This document shows, one piece after another, positions 6,681 through 15,157 of a DNA stretch of 27,598 bases. The first letter of the stretch is position 1. Each line of letters begins with the position of its first letter. Source of the DNA: an uncultured Bacteroides sp. (GTDB taxonomy: Bacteria; Bacteroidota; Bacteroidia; Bacteroidales; Bacteroidaceae); contig CAKUYM010000020.1 of NCBI GenBank assembly GCA_934716785.1, positions 1 through 27,598 on the forward strand. Direction: 5' to 3'. The position numbers and the translations under genes are program-made. The notes below the pieces were generated by a model. That model worked only from the letters and a program-made list of their open reading frames with translations. It had not been told where the DNA came from and did not search any database.

Positions 6681-6980
6681 TGCCATGAAATGCCGGTATT
6701 TAAGTCCTAAAGTCGAAAATATACTACTTTGCGATACGATATGTACTACCCGTTTTCTACCCGTTTTGTGCTTGTCATCCCCTGTCTGCAATTGACCCCA
6801 AATTGTAATACATAGAATTAATAAAAGGGCATATTCATATAAAAATCAAATATTTACCACAAATTATTATGTTTTAGAACACAAACAGGTGGTATTAAAC
6901 GATATTTTCCTGTAAACGAGCAATATATATTAAAACATATTATATATTTGTATTGTTGATCTTAATCCATAAATCGTCAT
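6675..6980. promoter_or_regulatory. Putative 306-bp invertible promoter segment upstream of susC
   Basis: The segment is bounded by perfect 16-bp inverted repeats (6659-6674 and 6981-6996) and contains a TATATTTG promoter box at 6943 that faces susC. In the orientation shown the promoter would be ON; inverted, it would fire towards the end of aroA and leave susC/susD silent. Invertible promoters ahead of SusC/SusD operons are well documented in Bacteroides. The segment also holds an 11-bp tandem repeat, CTACCCGTTTT, at 6746-6756 and 6757-6767. No recombinase gene is in the window, so it would have to act from elsewhere. No convincing gene lies inside. Confidence 0.6.
6943..6950 (+). promoter_or_regulatory. 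Candidate susC/susD promoter (-7 box TATATTTG)
   Basis: TATATTTG fits TAnnTTTG. Transcription would start near 6957 and cross the right inverted repeat, giving a leader of about 90 nt. A -33 TTTG is not seen at the normal spacing, so the promoter may need an activator. Confidence 0.5.
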
Positions 6981-6996
6981 AGTTCTGGAAGAACTT
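6981..6996. repeat. Palindromic site, right boundary of putative invertible segment
   Basis: AGTTCTGGAAGAACTT is the exact reverse complement of AAGTTCTTCCAGAACT at 6659-6674. The arms AGTTCT/AGAACT are the same in both sites while the core is GGA here and TCC there, so the two sites are in inverted orientation. Confidence 0.7.
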
Positions 6997-7044
6997 ATTA
7001 AAAGGGCATTCCGGAGGCTATGAAAAAACTTTAAATCCAATATT

Positions 7045-10000
7045 ATGTTAAAACAACTAAAGTCAGTTAGCATGTTGTTGTTCCTACTGACAGTGTCGGC
7101 AGGAACCGTCTATTCGGAAACCGGTGAAAGCACCTTGAATGTTTCCGTTGTACAGCAGGGTACTACTTGCAAAGGTGTCGTAAAAGACGCAGTAGGTGAA
7201 ACCATTATCGGCGCATCCGTTGTAGTCAAAGGCACGACGAACGGTACAATCACCGGACTTGACGGTGATTTCTCTCTAAACAATGTGAAAACCGGAGACA
7301 TTATTGTCATTTCTTTTGTTGGGTATCAGACCCAAGAAGTCAAATTCACCGGACAATCATTGAATATCATTCTGAAAGACGACACTCAGAAACTGGACGA
7401 GGTCGTTGTCGTAGCCTTCGGTACACAAAAGAAAGTGAACGTGACAGGAGCTGTATCCACCGTGGGAGCGAAAGAAATTTCAGCACGCCCTGTCAACTCT
7501 ACCATCGAAGCCCTGCAAGGTGTGGTTCCGGGCATGAACATCTCTACCGGTGACGGTGGCGGCTCTTTAGGTTCGGACAAAAAATTCAACATTCGTGGCG
7601 TCGGTACGATTGGCGCAGGATCGAAAGTAGAACCATTGGTACTCATTGACGGCATGGAAGGAGACATGAATGCCATCAATCCACAGGATATTGAGAATAT
7701 TTCTGTACTGAAAGATGCAGCAGCTTCTTCTATTTATGGTTCTCGTGCACCGGGTGGAGTTATCTTGATCACGACAAAAAAAGGCAAATCAGGAAAGACT
7801 GTAGTCAACTATAATAACAATTTCCGTTTTGTATCTCCACTGAATATGCCAGAAATGGCTGATTCTTATAATTTTGCCTTAGCTATCAACGACCAGCTGA
7901 CCAATGGCGGGCAAACACCGATGTACAGCACAACAAAACTTCAACAAATCCAAGACTTCCAAGCCGGAAAGGGTACGCAATATATGTGGCCGACTGATGC
8001 CGGAAGATGGAATTCATTCGATGATCCTCAGCGTCAGGATGTAATGCCTGCCGGCAACACCGACTGGCTAAAGACATTATTCGGCAACAGCTTCACTCAC
8101 GAACATTCATTGAGTGTAAACGGTGGTACGGATAAGATACAATATTATCTGTCGGCCAACTATCTCGACCAAGGCGGTCTGTTGAAATTTGGAGACGACA
8201 ACAAACAGCGGTATGCCTTTACCGCCAAAATCAACGCTGATCTGACAAACTGGTTAAAGATCAGTTACAGTATGCGCTTTAACCGCACAGACTATGCGGC
8301 TCCGTCATTTGCCGGTGGAGATATCAAGAGCAATGTATTCTATTTTGACGTATGTCGTTACTGGCCGGTCATTCCTGTTGTAGATCCCAACGGATTCTAC
8401 ACCGTCGAGTCCAAAATTTATCAATTGACCGAAGGCGGGCGCTACAAATCACAAAAGGATGTCATGGCACACCAACTCGCCTTTATAGTAGAACCCGTCA
8501 AAGACTGGAAAATCAATGTAGAGCTGAACTACCGCTCCAACTATAACTTTGACCATACCGACTATCAAACCGTCTATGGTTATGACGTCAACAAAGATCC
8601 TTATATAATAGCCAACCAAACCTCCAGTGTAACAGAATATGCATACAAAAGCAATTTCTTCAATCCGAACATCTTTACCGAATATAACAAGGCATTGGAA
8701 AACGGACACAATTTTAAGGTAATGTTGGGCTTTCAAAGTGAACTATTCAAACAACGTGACATTACCGCTTCACAAGACGGTATCATGTCGGGAGTCGCCA
8801 CGTTGAACACCACCCAGACAAATGCACAGAACAGAGGCGGATACAGCGAATGGGCAACCGCCGGTTTCTTCGGACGTCTCAACTATGATTACAAGGGACG
8901 GTATCTGGCAGAAGTCAACATGCGTTATGACGGAACTTCACGTTTTCTCAGAGAAAACCGTTGGAATTTATTCCCGTCATTCTCGGCAGGATGGAATATT
9001 GCCCGTGAAGCATTCTTCGAAGATCTGACCGATTTGATTGGAACGCTTAAGATACGTGGCTCATGGGGCGAACTGGGTAATCAGAATACAGACAACTGGT
9101 ATCCATTCTATCGCACCATCGACATCAACAAGAATCAATGGGGCAATTACGCGTTAGGCGGCTGGCTGGTAAACGGCGCGAAGCCGAATATATCCAAAGA
9201 ATCTGCCTTGGTGTCCTCGCTATTGACTTGGGAAAAGACACAGACTTTGGATATAGGTTTTGACCTGTCAATGCTCAACAATCGCCTGAATGTGACATTC
9301 GACTATTTCCAACGTAAATCCAAAGATATGGTAGGTCCCGCTCCCGAGCTTCCCAATATCTTGGGTATTGATGTTCCTAAGGTAAACAACCTCGACATGA
9401 CATCCAAAGGTTGGGAAATACAGGTTAACTGGCGTGACCAAATCCGTGACTTTAAATATGGAGTCACTTTGTCGCTATCAGATAATCAAGTAGTCATCGA
9501 CAGATATCCCAATCCGTCAAACACCATTCTTGATAAGGACAACAAGAATACATACTATGCCGGTGCTCATGTAGGTGACATATGGGGCTTCAAGACCATA
9601 GGCATAGCAAAGACCGACCAAGAAATGAAAGACCACCTTGCCAGTATGCCCAATGGGGCGCAAGATGTACTGGGTTCGGGCTGGGGAGCCGGTGATGTGA
9701 TGTATGCCGACTTGAATAACGACGGTCAGATAAGCAGGGGAAACAAGACTCTTGGTGACCATGGCGACTTGAAAAAGATCGGTAACAGCACACCACGCTA
9801 TAACTTTGGTTTGAATCTGGATGCAGCCTATAAAGGTTTCGACCTGAAACTATTCTTCCAAGGAACCCTGAAGCGTGACTATATGCCGGATAGCGGTTCC
9901 ACCATGTTCTGGGGAGCAGTGGGCTACTGGCAGACCAACTTCTTCAAACCGCACTTGGACTATTTCCGCGGAACAGATACAACGAATCCGTTAGGTCCCA

Positions 10001-10305
10001 ACTTGGGCGGCTATTATCCGCGTCCTTTAGAGAACGACAGAAACCGTAACCCACAGACTCGCTATCTGCAGAATGCAGCATATTGCAGACTGAAAAATAT
10101 GACTTTAGGCTATACATTGCCCGTCTCACTGACCAAGAAGTTCTGCATAAACAATCTCCGTTTCTTCGTTTCGGCAGAAAATTTATTCACTATCACCAGT
10201 CTGGCCGATACATTTGACCCCGAAACTGTGGGCATCGGTAACTGGGACGGATGTACCTATCCGCTGTCCAAGACTGTATCATTCGGTTTAAGTGCAACAT
10301 TTTAA
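7045..10305 (+). CDS. SusC/RagA-family TonB-dependent outer-membrane transporter
   Basis: A 1086-residue outer-membrane barrel that imports a ligand captured by its SusD partner, powered by TonB. In order: a signal peptide (about residues 1-24), a carboxypeptidase-regulatory-like beta domain (~42-115, CKGVVKDAVGETIIGASVVV), the TonB-box region LDEVVVVAFGTQKK, a plug domain (~118-245) with IRGVGTI, VLIDGMEGDM and ASSIYGSRAPGGVILITTKKG, then the barrel ending in an aromatic strand (VSFGLSATF). There is no STN domain before the regulatory-like domain, so it should not signal to an anti-sigma factor. It forms an operon with the susD-type gene 13 bp downstream. The ligand cannot be told from sequence. 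Confidence 0.95.
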   Translation: MLKQLKSVSMLLFLLTVSAGTVYSETGESTLNVSVVQQGTTCKGVVKDAVGETIIGASVVVKGTTNGTITGLDGDFSLNNVKTGDIIVISFVGYQTQEVKFTGQSLNIILKDDTQKLDEVVVVAFGTQKKVNVTGAVSTVGAKEISARPVNSTIEALQGVVPGMNISTGDGGGSLGSDKKFNIRGVGTIGAGSKVEPLVLIDGMEGDMNAINPQDIENISVLKDAAASSIYGSRAPGGVILITTKKGKSGKTVVNYNNNFRFVSPLNMPEMADSYNFALAINDQLTNGGQTPMYSTTKLQQIQDFQAGKGTQYMWPTDAGRWNSFDDPQRQDVMPAGNTDWLKTLFGNSFTHEHSLSVNGGTDKIQYYLSANYLDQGGLLKFGDDNKQRYAFTAKINADLTNWLKISYSMRFNRTDYAAPSFAGGDIKSNVFYFDVCRYWPVIPVVDPNGFYTVESKIYQLTEGGRYKSQKDVMAHQLAFIVEPVKDWKINVELNYRSNYNFDHTDYQTVYGYDVNKDPYIIANQTSSVTEYAYKSNFFNPNIFTEYNKALENGHNFKVMLGFQSELFKQRDITASQDGIMSGVATLNTTQTNAQNRGGYSEWATAGFFGRLNYDYKGRYLAEVNMRYDGTSRFLRENRWNLFPSFSAGWNIAREAFFEDLTDLIGTLKIRGSWGELGNQNTDNWYPFYRTIDINKNQWGNYALGGWLVNGAKPNISKESALVSSLLTWEKTQTLDIGFDLSMLNNRLNVTFDYFQRKSKDMVGPAPELPNILGIDVPKVNNLDMTSKGWEIQVNWRDQIRDFKYGVTLSLSDNQVVIDRYPNPSNTILDKDNKNTYYAGAHVGDIWGFKTIGIAKTDQEMKDHLASMPNGAQDVLGSGWGAGDVMYADLNNDGQISRGNKTLGDHGDLKKIGNSTPRYNFGLNLDAAYKGFDLKLFFQGTLKRDYMPDSGSTMFWGAVGYWQTNFFKPHLDYFRGTDTTNPLGPNLGGYYPRPLENDRNRNPQTRYLQNAAYCRLKNMTLGYTLPVSLTKKFCINNLRFFVSAENLFTITSLADTFDPETVGIGNWDGCTYPLSKTVSFGLSATF

Positions 10306-10318
10306 ATGAGAAACAATT

Positions 10319-12334
10319 ATGAAAAAACATATCAAACTTTTGACAATAGGAACATTGCTATTGAGCGGACTGACCGGTTGCAATGATTTTTTAGACAGAG
10401 AACCGTTGGATAAGGTTATTCCTGAGAAATATTTCGCATCTGAAAGCGATTTAGCCGCTTACACCATCAATGCTTATCCGTTCGAGACTGTAACGGATGC
10501 ATATGGCATCAACTTCTTCGGTAAAGACAATGATACCGACAACCAAGCCAGTGGAGACTCGCCGGCATTCTGGATACCCGGACAAAAGAAAGTGCCGTCG
10601 GGCGAAGGAGAATGGGACTGGACTAAAATACGTTCCTGCAACTATTTCTTTGATAACACCTTGCCCAAATTCGAAGCAGGTGCCATCACCGGCAATCTGG
10701 ACAATGTAAAACATTACATCGGAGAAATGTACGTAATCCGGGCATACAATTATTATAAAATGCTGGCATCTTTAGGAGATTTGCCTATCATCACCACAGC
10801 ATTGCCGGATGTAGAGGAGACTTTAATAGAAGCCTGCAAGCGACAACCACGCAATAAAGTGGCACGCTTTATTTTGGACGATCTGCAGAAAGCGACAGAA
10901 TTATTACTTGACAAAGCACCCGGAGGCAAGAACCGCATCAGCAGGAATGTAGCACATTTACTGCGCGCACGTGTAGCCCTCTTCGAAGCAACTTGGGAAA
11001 AGTACCATAAAGGAACGGCATTCGTACCCGGTGGAAAAGGATGGCCGGGCAACCCTGCCGACATAAGCGATTTCAATATCGACACGGAAATAGCTTACTT
11101 TCTTGACGAAGCCATGAAATCCGCCAAAGTGGTGGGCGACTATATCGTCGGGAAACTGGCAGAAAACACCGATACTCCCGAAGGGATGAATGCCAGTCTG
11201 GTTTCCATCAATCCTTACTACACCATGTTCTGTGACGAGAATATGGAAGGATATGATGAAATCCTGATGTGGAAACAATTCAAGGAAGGATTGGTGACAA
11301 GTAATCTGCAAATGGAGCTGGAGCGCAACGGTGGCGGTTCCGGATGGACTCGTGGCATGGTCAACTCTTTCCTGATGCGCAACGGACTTCCAATCTATGC
11401 CAACGGTTCCGGTTATGACCCGGATTGGGAAAAGAAAGGAGTCAACTCCACTTTACAGAATCGCGACTCACGTATTGTTATCTTCACCAAAAAACCGGGC
11501 GATGCCAATACGACAGATGAAGGAGATGTAAATTATTATGGCACTGACGGCACCCCCAGCTACTGTTCTATCCGTTTCATCTACGGTGACAAGGGAAGTC
11601 TGGCGACAACAGGTTTCATCATCAAGAAAGGTAAACATTATTCCAGCCATATGGCCAATGACCATAGCGCAGGAACATCCGGCGGCATTGTTTTCCGTGC
11701 AGCGGAAGCTCTATTGATCTATATGGAAGCTTCGTGCGAGAAGAATAACGGTAGAATAGATGCGACAGCGGACGGATATTGGAAAGCTTTGCGTCGGCGT
11801 GCCAAAGTGGATGAAGACTATAACAAGACAATTGCCGCTACGCAAATGAGCGAAGAGGCCAAAGGAGATTTCGGTGCTTATTCTCACGGGCAATTGATAG
11901 ATGCTACCTTATACAACATTCGCCGCGAACGTCGTAATGAGCTTTGCGCAGAAGCTTTACGTTGGGAAGACCTGAAACGCTGGCGTGCATGCGACCAGTT
12001 AATATCCAAGCCTTACCGCGTAGAAGGAATGTTGTACTGGGGAAGCGACTATGAAAGTCAACTGGCTGACTTATGCAAAGTAGATCCTGCCGAAGGCAAT
12101 ATGTCTTCCTCCAGTTTAAGCAATTATATTCTTCCATACGAAAAAATCACGAAGAATAACTTGATTGCAGGGCAAAGCGGTTTTCTCTTTACTCCGGCTC
12201 ATTATCTGAACCCGATAGGCATGGCTGTATTCCGCCAAACGGCTTCGGACAAAGATGACTTTACAAGTTCTGTGGTTTATCAAAATCCGGGCTGGAAGAT
12301 TGAAGGAGATACCGGTGCGCAGCCTGTAGAATAA
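10319..12334 (+). CDS. SusD/RagB-family surface nutrient-binding lipoprotein
   Basis: A 671-residue lipoprotein: signal peptide with lipobox LTGC (Cys21), followed by NDFLDREPLDKVIPEKYF, the typical SusD opening. The N-terminal TPR-like helices (IGEMYVIRAYNYYKMLASLGDLPII) and the C-terminal RRERRNELCAEALRWEDLKRWRACDQL stretch are family signatures. SusD proteins sit as a lid over the SusC barrel at the cell surface and bind the ligand. It starts 13 bp after susC and ends before a strong hairpin. No glycoside hydrolase or polysaccharide lyase accompanies the pair, so assignment to a glycan would be a guess. Confidence 0.95.
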   Translation: MKKHIKLLTIGTLLLSGLTGCNDFLDREPLDKVIPEKYFASESDLAAYTINAYPFETVTDAYGINFFGKDNDTDNQASGDSPAFWIPGQKKVPSGEGEWDWTKIRSCNYFFDNTLPKFEAGAITGNLDNVKHYIGEMYVIRAYNYYKMLASLGDLPIITTALPDVEETLIEACKRQPRNKVARFILDDLQKATELLLDKAPGGKNRISRNVAHLLRARVALFEATWEKYHKGTAFVPGGKGWPGNPADISDFNIDTEIAYFLDEAMKSAKVVGDYIVGKLAENTDTPEGMNASLVSINPYYTMFCDENMEGYDEILMWKQFKEGLVTSNLQMELERNGGGSGWTRGMVNSFLMRNGLPIYANGSGYDPDWEKKGVNSTLQNRDSRIVIFTKKPGDANTTDEGDVNYYGTDGTPSYCSIRFIYGDKGSLATTGFIIKKGKHYSSHMANDHSAGTSGGIVFRAAEALLIYMEASCEKNNGRIDATADGYWKALRRRAKVDEDYNKTIAATQMSEEAKGDFGAYSHGQLIDATLYNIRRERRNELCAEALRWEDLKRWRACDQLISKPYRVEGMLYWGSDYESQLADLCKVDPAEGNMSSSSLSNYILPYEKITKNNLIAGQSGFLFTPAHYLNPIGMAVFRQTASDKDDFTSSVVYQNPGWKIEGDTGAQPVE

Positions 12335-12418
12335 TAAAAAAGATAAAGGCTAAGTTTATGGATTTCATAAATTAAATCGACCTTATTACACTTATATTGT
12401 TAGCCATTATCTGAATAT

Positions 12419-12489
12419 CTGTCATTCAAGACATAGTGAGCAATCCCCTCTCCGACAACAAGGAGTTCTCACTATGTACTGAATGACAG
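12419..12489. terminator. Bidirectional terminator between susD and the M28 pseudogene
   Basis: CTGTCATTCA and ACATAGTGAG (12419-12440) pair with CTCACTATGT and TGAATGACAG (12468-12489), giving 20 of 22 paired bases with a 2-nt internal bulge and a 27-nt loop. TTTGTTTTT follows on the plus strand. It serves two convergent units. Confidence 0.75.
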
Positions 12490-12496
12490 TTTGTTT

Positions 12497-13495
12497 TTAG
12501 AAAGACTTTTCATTCGCCATCTTCCACATATTAAGGAAAGACGCTTTGGTGATTTCCACCACCTTGTCCCAGTTCAAACGGTCGGCATGATCGGAGGGCT
12601 GATGATAATCGGGATGTCCGTCCGTGTGATACCATATAATAGGAATGCCTACCTTGGCAAATGTCCCGTTGTCACTTCCGCCTATCGGATTGTCCCAAGC
12701 ACGGTAGTCGGGCTCCAAGCGCAGGTCATATTTCTTGATGTCCTCTTTCAGCCAGTCGCCGAAAGCCGGATGGGAAGCCGTATAAAAGTAGACGACATGC
12801 CGGGGCTGTTGAGGTTTGTTATTCCTGCCAATCATGTCAAAGTTCAGATAGCCCTTAATCTGAGAAACAAAGGGGCAAGTCTGGACAAAATACTTAGAGC
12901 CGAGCAGGCCCTTTTCTTCCCCGTCCCAGAAAGCGAAGATTACATTCCTTTCCGGCTGTTGTCCGCCGGCAACAAACGCACGGGCTATTTGCAGCACTGC
13001 CGATACACCGGATGCATTATCATCGGCTCCATTGTAAATCTGATCCCCATCAAGCGCAGGGTCTACTCCCAAATGGTCGAAATGCGCGCCTACTATCACA
13101 TATTCTTTCGTATTCTTACCGGGAATCATCCCCAATACATTTCTCATGGAAAGCTTTTGATGAACTTCTTGTTTCAGCCTGACTATGGAATCGGGATGAA
13201 CCTCCAGACGTCCTTTCTTCTGACGTTCCTTGCGATAGGCTTCGAAAGGCTGGAAGTAGCTGTCGTTTAAAGGCTGCACACCCATCCATCGCAATAAAGA
13301 AGCAATGTATTCCGAGGACACATACGAACCGTGAAAACCAGCTTCACGTCCCTGCAGTTCATCACTCGCCAAGAACTAGATAGTAGCCTCAGCAGAAGAA
13401 CGATTGATGGCGTTCAATCCTTTCTCCACAGGAGATTGGGCAAAAGTGATGTTGCCAACAAACAATAATGCCAATAGTAAACAAAGATTTTTCAT
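12497..13495 (-). pseudogene. M28-family zinc metallopeptidase interrupted by an in-frame amber codon
   Basis: Read from ATG 13495, the frame encodes a signal peptide (MKNLCLLLALLFVGNITFAQ), then meets TAG at codon 40 (13378-13376) and continues in the same frame for 292 more codons to 12497. The rest is an intact M28 aminopeptidase: H138 and D140 region (GAHFDHLG), D158/D159 (NGADDNASG), E193/E194 (WDGEEKG), D220 (LNFDMIGRN) and H298 (DYHQPSD) are the expected dinuclear-zinc ligands and catalytic Glu. The only later start, a TTG at 13372, would lack the export signal. It follows the leucine-rich lipoprotein gene by 36 bp, likely as one operon. It is either a fresh pseudogene, a suppressed stop, or a sequence error. 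Confidence 0.85.
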
Positions 13496-13531
13496 AGTAT
13501 TTCCATTTTTATGCTAATTAACTCATTGTAT

Positions 13532-14626
13532 TCAGTTCACTTGCCAACGCTTCTTCTCCAATATGGACTTATCGCAATCTGCCTCTCCCGGATTGTCTCC
13601 GTATGAAATTACAAATCTCCCATAATACTGGGGATATTCCGAGATATCGGCCAACACGTTAAATACGTTGTCCAACTGAATCTTATCCAATTGGTTAGAA
13701 TGGCAATCAAGACTCCTCAAATGATTATCTTCCGGAATCAACAGACTTGTCAGTTGGTTATTATTACAGTTTAAGAGTTGCAGTTCCTTATTATTCGAAA
13801 CATCAAGTTCGGCTATCGCATTGGAGCTACAGTACAATTCGGTCAGTGAAGTCAACTTATCAAGAAAGTCCAACTTTTGGAATGCGCATCCTTCAATATG
13901 CAATGCGCTAATCACATTCTCATCATCAACCTCCAATGCCGACAACAATGCCGTATCGGTTATTCTGACAGAACGTAATGCCGGCAACCCCTTCAATGAA
14001 AGTGAAGATATCCCATTGCCTGCACAATACAATGAATTCAAAAGCTCGCAATGTCCAAACTTTATAGAAGTCAGCTTCGGATTGGTGTATATATCTGCCA
14101 TTCCCAGATTTACGCACTCGTCTATATGAAGCGTTTCCAATTCGTCCCAGTTTCCGATATTCATATACTCCAGATTAGGACAAGAGGAGTTTAAGTCCAG
14201 CTCTTTAGTTGCATGGATACTATTCAGATCAATCCTTTTCATCTTAGGCAGATGCCCCAACCGGATGTCACTTACCGAAGTCAATAATCCACTCACAGCA
14301 AAAGATTCCAGTTCTTCCGCCCACACTCTCACCGTAAAGCTTTGAGAAAGCTTATATCTATACCGAATCGGAGCATTATCCGGTTTCTCTATTTTCTGCA
14401 GTCGTCCGTCTCCCCATTCGATAGCCACTCTTCCGCCACCGGCATTTATCTCCAGTACTTTCCATTCTCCGGTAGCATCTACCACGAACTGAATCGTATT
14501 CGCATCAGTAAGCACTGGTATATCAAAATCATCACCAAACACACTTTTATCATCATCGGAGCAGGAAGAAAGCCCCAAGAACAAACATAGTCCTATCAAA
14601 CATAACAGCAGTTTCTTTTGTTTCAT
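13532..14626 (-). CDS. Leucine-rich-repeat surface lipoprotein
   Basis: A 364-residue lipoprotein: signal peptide with lipobox LSSC followed by SDDDKS; acidic residues right after the cysteine are the type of signal that sends Bacteroidetes lipoproteins to the cell surface. About residues 40-110 form a beta-rich domain, then LRR units of ~20-23 residues run to the end, clearest in LTSLTELYCSSNAIAELDV and LQLLNCNNNQLTSLLI, with Cys and Asn at the repeat turns. LRRs bind proteins, so adhesion or protein capture is plausible, but the ligand is unknown. It is the first gene of a two-gene minus-strand unit with the M28 peptidase and has its own candidate promoter. Confidence 0.8.
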   Translation of the reverse strand: MKQKKLLLCLIGLCLFLGLSSCSDDDKSVFGDDFDIPVLTDANTIQFVVDATGEWKVLEINAGGGRVAIEWGDGRLQKIEKPDNAPIRYRYKLSQSFTVRVWAEELESFAVSGLLTSVSDIRLGHLPKMKRIDLNSIHATKELDLNSSCPNLEYMNIGNWDELETLHIDECVNLGMADIYTNPKLTSIKFGHCELLNSLYCAGNGISSLSLKGLPALRSVRITDTALLSALEVDDENVISALHIEGCAFQKLDFLDKLTSLTELYCSSNAIAELDVSNNKELQLLNCNNNQLTSLLIPEDNHLRSLDCHSNQLDKIQLDNVFNVLADISEYPQYYGRFVISYGDNPGEADCDKSILEKKRWQVN

Positions 14627-14655
14627 CGCACAAATACTTTTTAATTAGCAACTCA

Positions 14656-14663
14656 CAAAAGTA
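14656..14663 (-). promoter_or_regulatory. Candidate promoter of the LRR lipoprotein operon (-7 box TACTTTTG)
   Basis: The minus strand reads TACTTTTG, fitting TAnnTTTG, 30 bp before the ATG at 14626. No -33 match is clear. Confidence 0.45.
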
Positions 14664-14709
14664 AGAAAAGAAATAGATACCCATACACGTTAGAATACAA
14701 ATTTATAAG

Positions 14710-14717
14710 TAACTTTG
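14710..14717 (+). promoter_or_regulatory. Candidate promoter of the 14741 operon (-7 box TAACTTTG)
   Basis: TAACTTTG fits TAnnTTTG and lies 23 bp before the ATG at 14741, giving a leader of roughly 17 nt. It is divergent from the promoter at 14656. Confidence 0.45.
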
Positions 14718-14740
14718 CAGAAATTTGATTTAGTACGATT

Positions 14741-15157
14741 ATGTGGATACTCATTATAAGTCTGGTGTTGCTGGGTGTTGTCGCACTGATAGCCGGAACT
14801 ATCCGCAACAGAAGACTGCAAAAGAAGATAGAGAGAGGCGAACTGGACCGAATGCCGGAAGTGAAGGAAGTAGACATAGAATGCTGCGGACAACACGAGG
14901 TATGCGAACGGGACAGTCTGCTGGCAGCCGTCAGCAAGAAAATCGAATATTACGACGACGAGGAGCTGGATCAGTTCATCGGGCGCGAAGGAAATGCATA
15001 CACGGACGAAGAGACGGATATGTTTCGGGATGTGTTGTACACCACCAAGGATGACGAAGTGGCAGGATGGGTGCGCAGTCTTCAGCTTCGCGGCATCGAA
15101 TTGCCGGACGACCTCAAAGATGAAGTATTCCTTATTATCGGAGAAAGAAGACTATGA
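14741..15157 (+). CDS. Small membrane-anchored protein with CCxxHxxC motif
   Basis: A 138-residue protein of no family I can name. Residues 1-20 form one hydrophobic helix (MWILIISLVLLGVVALIAGT) followed by basic residues, so the bulk probably faces the cytoplasm. A compact CCGQHEVCE motif (C48, C49, H52, C55) could bind zinc or iron. The remainder is acidic (YYDDEELDQFIG, DDLKDEVFLII). It overlaps the metal ABC permease by ATGA, implying coupled translation and a link to metal transport, for example as a metal-handling accessory. That role is inferred from context only. Confidence 0.65.
   Translation: MWILIISLVLLGVVALIAGTIRNRRLQKKIERGELDRMPEVKEVDIECCGQHEVCERDSLLAAVSKKIEYYDDEELDQFIGREGNAYTDEETDMFRDVLYTTKDDEVAGWVRSLQLRGIELPDDLKDEVFLIIGERRL

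Noticed and set aside
12491..13270. Plus-strand frame of 259 codons over the M28 gene
   Set aside because: It is antisense to a recognisable peptidase and encodes no known domain.
12497..13372. A functional short M28 peptidase starting at TTG 13372
   Set aside because: It would lack the signal peptide; the frame reads in register from ATG 13495 through one TAG, so a broken gene is the simpler reading.
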